A stretch of 64,000 nt of DNA from Trileptium ribeirensis. Taxonomy: Eukaryota > Nematoda > Enoplea > Enoplida > Thoracostomopsidae. The stretch is from contig JASANE010007194.1 of the NCBI GenBank assembly GCA_030248225.1, positions 1-64,000 on the forward strand, given 5' to 3'. A program made the translations under genes and the position numbers. Shown one piece after another: positions 58,410 through 64,000 of the stretch; position 1 is the stretch's first letter, and each line of letters opens with the position of its first letter. The notes below the pieces were generated by a model. It made no database searches. It had not been told where the DNA came from and worked only from the letters and a program-made list of their open reading frames with translations.

Positions 58410-59375
58410 GTACTAGTTGTTGTTAGCGCCTCTGGTCTGCCATCTTAAAGGCACAGCTGGTTTACCTGAAGACAAAGCAGCTCAGTCGCGCCTGGTTTTT
58501 ACATTTAATTGTAGTTGTACGCGCCTTGGACTGCCTGTCTTGAAGCTATTAGTGGCGTAGCGGTAAACCAAGCGTGCCAGTCGCACCTTGTCTGTATATT
58601 TACTAGCTGTTGTAAGCGCTTCAGGCGTGGCGCCTTGAAGGTGCTGCTCGCGTATATGAAAACCAAGCGGGCTAGTCGCGCCTGGCCTATATATCTACTA
58701 GCTGTTGTAAGGGTTCGGACTTGCCTGTCTTGAAGATACTGCTGGCGTACCCGAAAACCAAGCGGTCAATCATGCCTTGTCTGTATATGTACTAGCTGTT
58801 GTAAGCGCTTGGGACGTGCCTGTCTTGGATACACTGCTGGCGTACCCGAAAACTAAGCTTGCCATTCGCGCTTAGTCTTCACATCGACTAGCTGTTGTAA
58901 GCGCTTCGAACTTGTCTGTCTCAAAAGTATTGCTGGCGTACTCGAAAACCAAGCGGGTCAGGCACGCCTTGTCTGTATATCTAATACCTGTTGTAAGCGC
59001 TTTGGGCGTGCCGCCTTGAAGGTGCTGCTCGCGTATATCAAAACCAAGCGGGCTAGTCGCGCCTGGTCTATATATCTGCTAGCTGTTGTAAGGGCTTCAG
59101 ACTTGCCTTGCCTGTCTTGAACGACCGTCTTGAATACACTGCTGGCGTACCCGAAAACCAATATTTTCAGTCGCGCTTGGTCTTCACATCTACTAGCTGG
59201 TGTAAGCGCTTCGAACTTGTCTGACTTGAAAGTACTGGTGCGTACCAGAAAACCAGCTGGATCAGTCGCGCCTGGTCTGTATGTTTGCTAGCTGTTGTAA
59301 GCGTTTCGGACTTGCCCGGCTTGAACGTACTGCTGGCGTACCCGCAAGCCAAGAGGGTCAGCTGCGCCTGTACCA
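58410..59375. repeat. ~95-bp satellite, about 10 diverged copies
   Basis: CTAGCTGTTGTAAGCGCTT recurs near 58603, 58698, 58792, 58888, 58984, 59079, 59193 and 59288, mostly 94-96 bases apart. One 114-base unit contains a small internal duplication. Other shared words are TGCTGGCGTACCCGAAAACC and GTCGCGCCTGGTCT. Units diverge much more than in the 73-bp array, and the array is GC-richer than its surroundings. Open frames within it are repeat artefacts. Confidence 0.9.
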
Positions 59376-59939
59376 CAGTGCGATTGTTCTACAAAGCTTA
59401 GATACATATTATTATGATAAACAAGAACTGAGAATACATATGTTGGAGTTGTCCTAATCCATATATAGTACAACTGGCCTGGAACGAACCGGATCAGTTG
59501 CGTCTGTTCCATGGTTAGGACGATTTGGCGGGCTATTGTCAGTTTTAACGACCGTGTTATGAATGCTGCAAGTCGGTTGTTAATTTATGGTAACTTCATC
59601 GTCTGTACGATAACAGATCTTATACGTACACATTTATGTACTTCTTGTATATACTTTGTATATTGTTTTCGCACAGTAAATGAATTGTGCAAATGGTATG
59701 CTGCACTACATAAACTGTCGTACCGTTTCGGTACTATTGATCGAGTAGCAGATGGAAACGACTATTGCAAGGTATAGTTTCGAGCTTCATGATACACCTT
59801 AAACTCCTAGAATAACAAGAATACACTGATGATGCTGGTGGCAATGCGGTAGAGTTGATAACGTGCTATATTTTTCTGCCTGGCCCGGCTATTCCGTTGG
59901 AAATCCAAGTCGGCCAGGTCCGTTTGCAATAAGGTCTCG
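59376..59939. other. Spacer, no supported gene
   Basis: An 88-residue plus frame (59511-59777) has no recognised family or start context. Confidence 0.4.
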
Positions 59940-60300
59940 GCGCATTTGATAGAAATGATACGGACAATATAAATGTAAAAAAAAGACATAGAATGAGCGC
60001 GACAAATATTCTTCAAACGAACCTTAGGTTAGTGAATTGTGTTCCAATCATTCTATCTCTATATGCTCATTGGAAATCTAGAGCGGCCCAAGCCAGAGCT
60101 GCGGCCTGCAGGGCCGTTGGATATCGAGGTTGGTCCGGACCAGACATCAAAATTTCGACCCGGGCCGTTTGTAATCGAGTGTGGACCCTGTTGATATAAA
60201 GGATATAGACAATATATAAATGTAAAAATCGCCGTAAAATGAGCGCGACAACAATTCTTCAAAGGAACCCTATGCTATTGAACTGTGTACTAATCTGATT
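59940..60300. repeat. Two-copy tandem duplication, ~248-bp spacing
   Basis: The block at about 59940-60060 (AATATAAATGTAAAA, AATGAGCGCGACAA, ATTCTTCAAACGAACC) recurs at about 60185-60300 with substitutions. GC-rich words with GGCCGTTTGTAATCG-like sequence lie between the copies. Confidence 0.75.
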
Positions 60301-60711
60301 AGGGTTAAGACGGTCTGGGCCGAAATTTTTCCTCCCAACACGTCCCGTTGGAAGTCGGGGTCGAGCCAGGCCGGATCTGGAATTGGGCTCGGCCCGCGTT
60401 CAATCGCGTGTCGGCCCGAACGAACGGCCCGGCTAGGGAAGCCTGTTGAACCAGGCCATGCCGGATCGCGGGCCGAAATTATCACCTGTTCAACGCTAGG
60501 GCTATTTTTGCAAATCACGTCAAAACGATGGTAACTTATTTCTTACCTGGAATGAGCCAAAAGACGAAAGCTTTCGAAATTATAGATAACAAATTTCAAT
60601 AAAAATTGGTTTTACGATTTGTTGACAGTGCATGCATCTAGTGCTTGCCGTATTAAATGCATACCACGGAAGTAGAGTTTCAACTTTTTCAACAACAAAA
60701 TTAATATTCGG

Positions 60712-61190
60712 ACCTTACGAAATAAAATAACCGGACCCAGACCCGGAATTTTTTAAAACTAATACCCGGAGCCGGACCCAGACTACACAGATAAATGATA
60801 AATGTACATACATATATGTTATAGTTTTATACATATACATGTTATATATAACAATAAGGCTGACATTTTCCTACGTAACCACCGCATATGTGAACACCAT
60901 TTAATTTCACATTATAATCAGTCATCAGGTGGTTCTTTTTGGATGCCGTGACCATTAGTGAACATATTATGTCACCGGATGTTAAATCGAGCGAACTAGA
61001 CGCAGAGGGTTGTGAATTGAAATGCGCCATTAATTAGACATCGCACACAAACAGTCCGGGTATTTTTGGCCGTACCGGACCCGGACCTTGCAAATTAAGT
61101 AACCGGATCGGGAATTTTTGAAAACCAATATGCGGACCCGGTATTTTGCTTCAGAAATACCTGGAATACCCGGACCCGGACTATTTTCAT
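60712..61190. repeat. CCGGACCC-rich degenerate repeat pair
   Basis: Stretches 60711-60785 and 61070-61180 both carry GGACCTT, AAATTAAGTAACCGGA-like words, GGAATTTTT and several CCGGACCCGG units in direct order. They could be ends of an old element; the interval between shows no gene. Confidence 0.5.
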
Positions 61191-62193
61191 CATATCCCAC
61201 ATATTCGACAACCTATAGACACCTTCTAGTTCTGTAAGTAGAATTAAATTGAAAAATCCTAATTTCAACAGTTTTGGTCCAGTTAAATAAGGCATGAAAC
61301 CCATCGTTCACCATAACCAGTAGGAAACTAGCTCATCTCAAATTAAAAAATACACTTTTTGGGCATTTAATTTTTGGCGCATAGCTCAAAACTAACTGCA
61401 TAACACTAAGAGAGCTCTCGATTGGGGCATTCTATGGTTATGAATGGCCTCTCTCGACCTGATGCCTATGCTTTAGAATTTTGGGAGACCACATAAGAGC
61501 AAAAATTACAAGTGTCCAATTTATGTCGACTTTTAGAGAATTTGAACACGAAATCGGAGAAGCACAAGCGCAAAGCTAGATGCACAATTAAATTTAATTA
61601 CGGTTTGTTTAAAAATTTACGGAAATGCGATCATTTGTAATTGAAACAAAGAGGCAAAAGGAATTATTTGCACTATTAAACGCTATTCTATGGATCTCCG
61701 CTTGCTACGCTAGCTCCGTTTCAGATACATGTTCGAGTGTTCGCGTTGAATATCTTTTTATACTTCCACAGCACATATACACTGTATAAGATCTGTAATT
61801 TAATATGTCACATTTTGCCATTTAATCATCTCAAGAAGCTGTATTTTCACATTGCAAGAGACGACCTGTTCTTATTTGTTTCATGTGCCTTAGAAGTCTT
61901 AATTAGGTGCGTCAATTTGCAACTAGTCGTTTGTCCCTGTTTGAAACAAAGTTATTCTGCATTCGTTTTTTTTCATGACAAACTATCACAACAACAGTAT
62001 TTTATCTCTTATGCTAGCGGCGAAATTCAAGACTTGTTTATAACAGTAGTTATATTCGTATCGACACGAAATATATACAAGTTAGCTATAATACATCTTG
62101 TCATGTCATGTCAGCTTCTAGTTAGTTGACTAATATTTTGTGTTTGTTGCAAATTGTCGCCTTGTGCTGGTGTTCTCTGTGCGTGACCGGTAG
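61191..62193. other. Spacer upstream of exon candidate
   Basis: A 130-residue plus frame (61737-62129) lacks an ATG start and is hydrophobic and AT-rich in codon use. It could be coding, but nothing beyond length supports it. Confidence 0.3.
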
Positions 62194-62473
62194 CATGCGA
62201 TCAGAAGAAAAAGAAGTGTATATAATGTCAATGCTGAATGAAACGGTGGCCGAAATAAATGTGTCACATCAGCTGTTGACGCTAGCGTTTACCGATCAAA
62301 CCCGGAGCGATTGGTTTCGAGATACTATTTTACCGAATGAGTTGTGTATAATAGCTGTGTAAGTAGGATTTTGCGATTGGATTCTGGCAGTTTGAAAGAA
62401 TTAAAAAGTGATTGTGTGTGGTGTGGTGATTATAATAACTTACACTGATTTCAGGCAACAACCAGTTACCTGA
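62194..62473 (+). CDS. Candidate last two exons of an unknown gene
   Basis: An open frame (62194-62358) reads MRSEEKEVYIMSMLNETVAE then INVSHQLLTLAFTDQTRSDW and RDTILPNELCIIAV. It ends at a consensus donor, GT/GTAAGT. A 96-base interval ends in ACTGATTTCAG at 62454, and the spliced frame continues in phase for QQPVT and a TGA at 62471-62473. Donor, acceptor, short intron length and phase are mutually consistent. Upstream the same frame is open back to a TAG before 62126 and includes a hydrophobic Leu/Cys-rich stretch that could be part of a signal peptide if the exon starts earlier. Two N-glycosylation-type sites (NET, NVS) are present. No family recognised. Confidence 0.35.
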
Positions 62474-62721
62474 TTAGGAAAATAAGTCGGGTCATGCCAA
62501 GTTCCGCCTGTGGTGTATTAGTGCCCTTGCTATGTAATATTGTCCTTTTCGGACTTTTCGAAATGGTCACAAACCACAAAATACCCACGCCAGCTCCTTT
62601 TCTCTCTTTTCGAGTTACTGGTGGGTGCAGGGAAATAGCGCCAGCAAATCAAACACAAATATTTTACAAGTGTGTTTGTGGTCCTAATTCAAATACCCAA
62701 AGCAATAATATTGCTCCTGTA

Positions 62722-62855
62722 GAAGAATTATTTTTGAAATTTCAAAAGATTGTAATTCTTAAAAAAATAATTCTTTGAATTTGAAAAGAATATCTGGTGG
62801 TGCAAAATTCCAAGAAATTTCTTTTAAGTTTTACAGAAGCCTGTTTTCAGTGTGG
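62722..62855. repeat. Solo copy of the palindrome-arm hairpin segment
   Basis: GAATATCTGGTGGTGCAAAA, AAGAAATTTCTTTTAA and TTTACAGAAGCCTGTTTTCA match 13187-13338 in order with scattered substitutions. It is a half-length, diverged member, far from any arm. Confidence 0.8.
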
Positions 62856-64000
62856 TTTCAGTTAACTAAAGTACTAAGATTGTAGGCGAGTACACATATT
62901 CTTCTAAAGTCATCAGTGTGATTATACCCAAAACCCAAAGGTCTTAGCGCAGCGGTTAGGATTTGACGTGACCATTTTTCCTTCATTACTTAGCTTAGTT
63001 TATTGACACGATTTTGTAAGTGTTTTAGGGCGATCGTATTGATGTTCAAAACTGTTTTTGGGTACTTTATTTTTATTTCAAAATCGCGAAAATCCCGAAG
63101 ATGGTAGCGGGCCCACCGACACTTATAGGTATTTTGAAGTAACATCAAAAATAATCGTCCCAACACAAAGCGTTTAAGTAAAACTGGATTTATTTGGATT
63201 ATTCATGATATATTATTGAATAAAATGTAGCGGGTCTTGTCAAAAAAATTTTTTGAACTCAAATAAATATGTATGTATGCAAACAATATATATGTACTTT
63301 TGGAAAAACGTGGATAACACTGTAAATGCTATAGTTACAACACCCAGCCTTCCCCCTCCCCCAATTGACCCAGGTGCACTGTTTTCCTCGTAGTTAACCT
63401 TGATTTAAATATCCCCAAGTATTTCTGGTTTTCCCAGGTGGGAGCTATGGGCGCCAGCTCAGGTGCTACTCTGATCTGTGTAGAGGCCAGCGTACTATCA
63501 AAGTGGGAACTGCTCCAATATATACTTATCAGATTTCTGTCAATTATTTTTGGACGTTTATACATAACAATATTAGTGGTTGCGTATAGTCCTATTTAAA
63601 GTAGTACTCTGCATATATGCTTTCACCCAAATATTTTAATCTGTCTTTAACATTTTCCAGACGACTGCTTGATCTTGCGACATTTATATAGTATATACGA
63701 CCAAAATCAGAAGAAAATACCCAGAAACTTGCCACGGAGCGCCGCTATAACTTCGTGATGTGCCTACGTTCGCGTTGCACACTGCTAAAACTAATAATCT
63801 GCTAGTAGTGTCAGTTGTACTGACGTAGCCTGTGGGTGCACAGCGGTTTACCTTTGCATACGTACATATCCAGCAGAGGCTTATTTCGCTTCATTCATTT
63901 ATTCATTCAGTCGTTGGTTTCGTTCATGAGAATAGCTATAGTAGATTTCGGGCGTACTACAATAAGGCTGCTGTTGTTGTATAAAAGCAGATATTAACTC
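62856..64000. other. Right-end spacer, no supported gene
   Basis: Mixed sequence. The minus frame 63335-63565 has no recognised motif. Small simple repeats occur (ATTCATTTATTCATTCA near 63894). Confidence 0.4.

Noticed and set aside
58515..59376. Several 65-75-residue frames in the ~95-bp array
   Set aside because: They are translations of the tandem repeat in different frames on both strands, with stops in most units.
61737..62129. 130-residue frame upstream of the exon candidate
   Set aside because: There is no ATG, it is hydrophobic as expected from AT-rich sequence, and it has no splice or family support.

Overview
The window is AT-rich eukaryotic, most likely invertebrate-animal, DNA made almost entirely of repeats. 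No bacterial-type operon, rRNA or tRNA gene was recognised. The transposon families seen are remnants of a Helitron, a Penelope-like retroelement and a non-LTR retrotransposon, plus hAT-type and Tc1/mariner-type MITEs, several further TIR elements and three satellites. This mix is typical of animals; the sequence does not name the species.

Two very large inverted repeats dominate. (1) Positions 1-14190 form a nested palindrome. Its outer symmetry point is near 6898, and each half is itself an inverted repeat (centres near 3243 and 10553) around a 277-base loop. The same ~3.1-3.5 kb arm therefore occurs four times in alternating orientation. Each arm carries a block of 126-bp tandem repeats, a hairpin-forming MITE-like segment and a segment ending in AATAAA and a CAA/TTG microsatellite. 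Each loop holds the same fragment of a non-LTR retrotransposon endonuclease. This resembles two Foldback-type elements joined end to end. (2) Positions 24920-48664 form a palindrome with ~10.7 kb arms and a ~2.27 kb loop. The arms are near-identical toward the loop and clearly more diverged at the outer ends. They share mirrored copies of a hAT MITE, a Tc1/mariner MITE, two TIR elements with CCGG-rich ends and one exon-like open frame. The loop has the truncated GIY-YIG end of a Penelope-like element.

The spacer 14.2-24.9 kb contains a decayed Helitron N-terminal coding region (25-residue basic repeats, then the conserved block before the Rep domain), with a 2A-like peptide motif upstream. 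Two copies of an unidentified 0.65-kb repeat bracket it. A ~0.95 kb inverted-repeat element and a 114-bp AT-rich satellite follow. The right part (48.8-64 kb) has the 73-bp and ~95-bp satellites, a very recent 197-bp hAT MITE with a perfect 8-bp target duplication, a GC-rich island, and a few short open frames that could be host exons: one with a CxxC-x11-CxxC zinc ribbon and one with good splice sites.

No complete, confidently identified protein-coding gene is present. Coding entries are transposon remnants or tentative exons. All coordinates were read by eye; ends of diverged repeats are good to roughly 10-30 bases.
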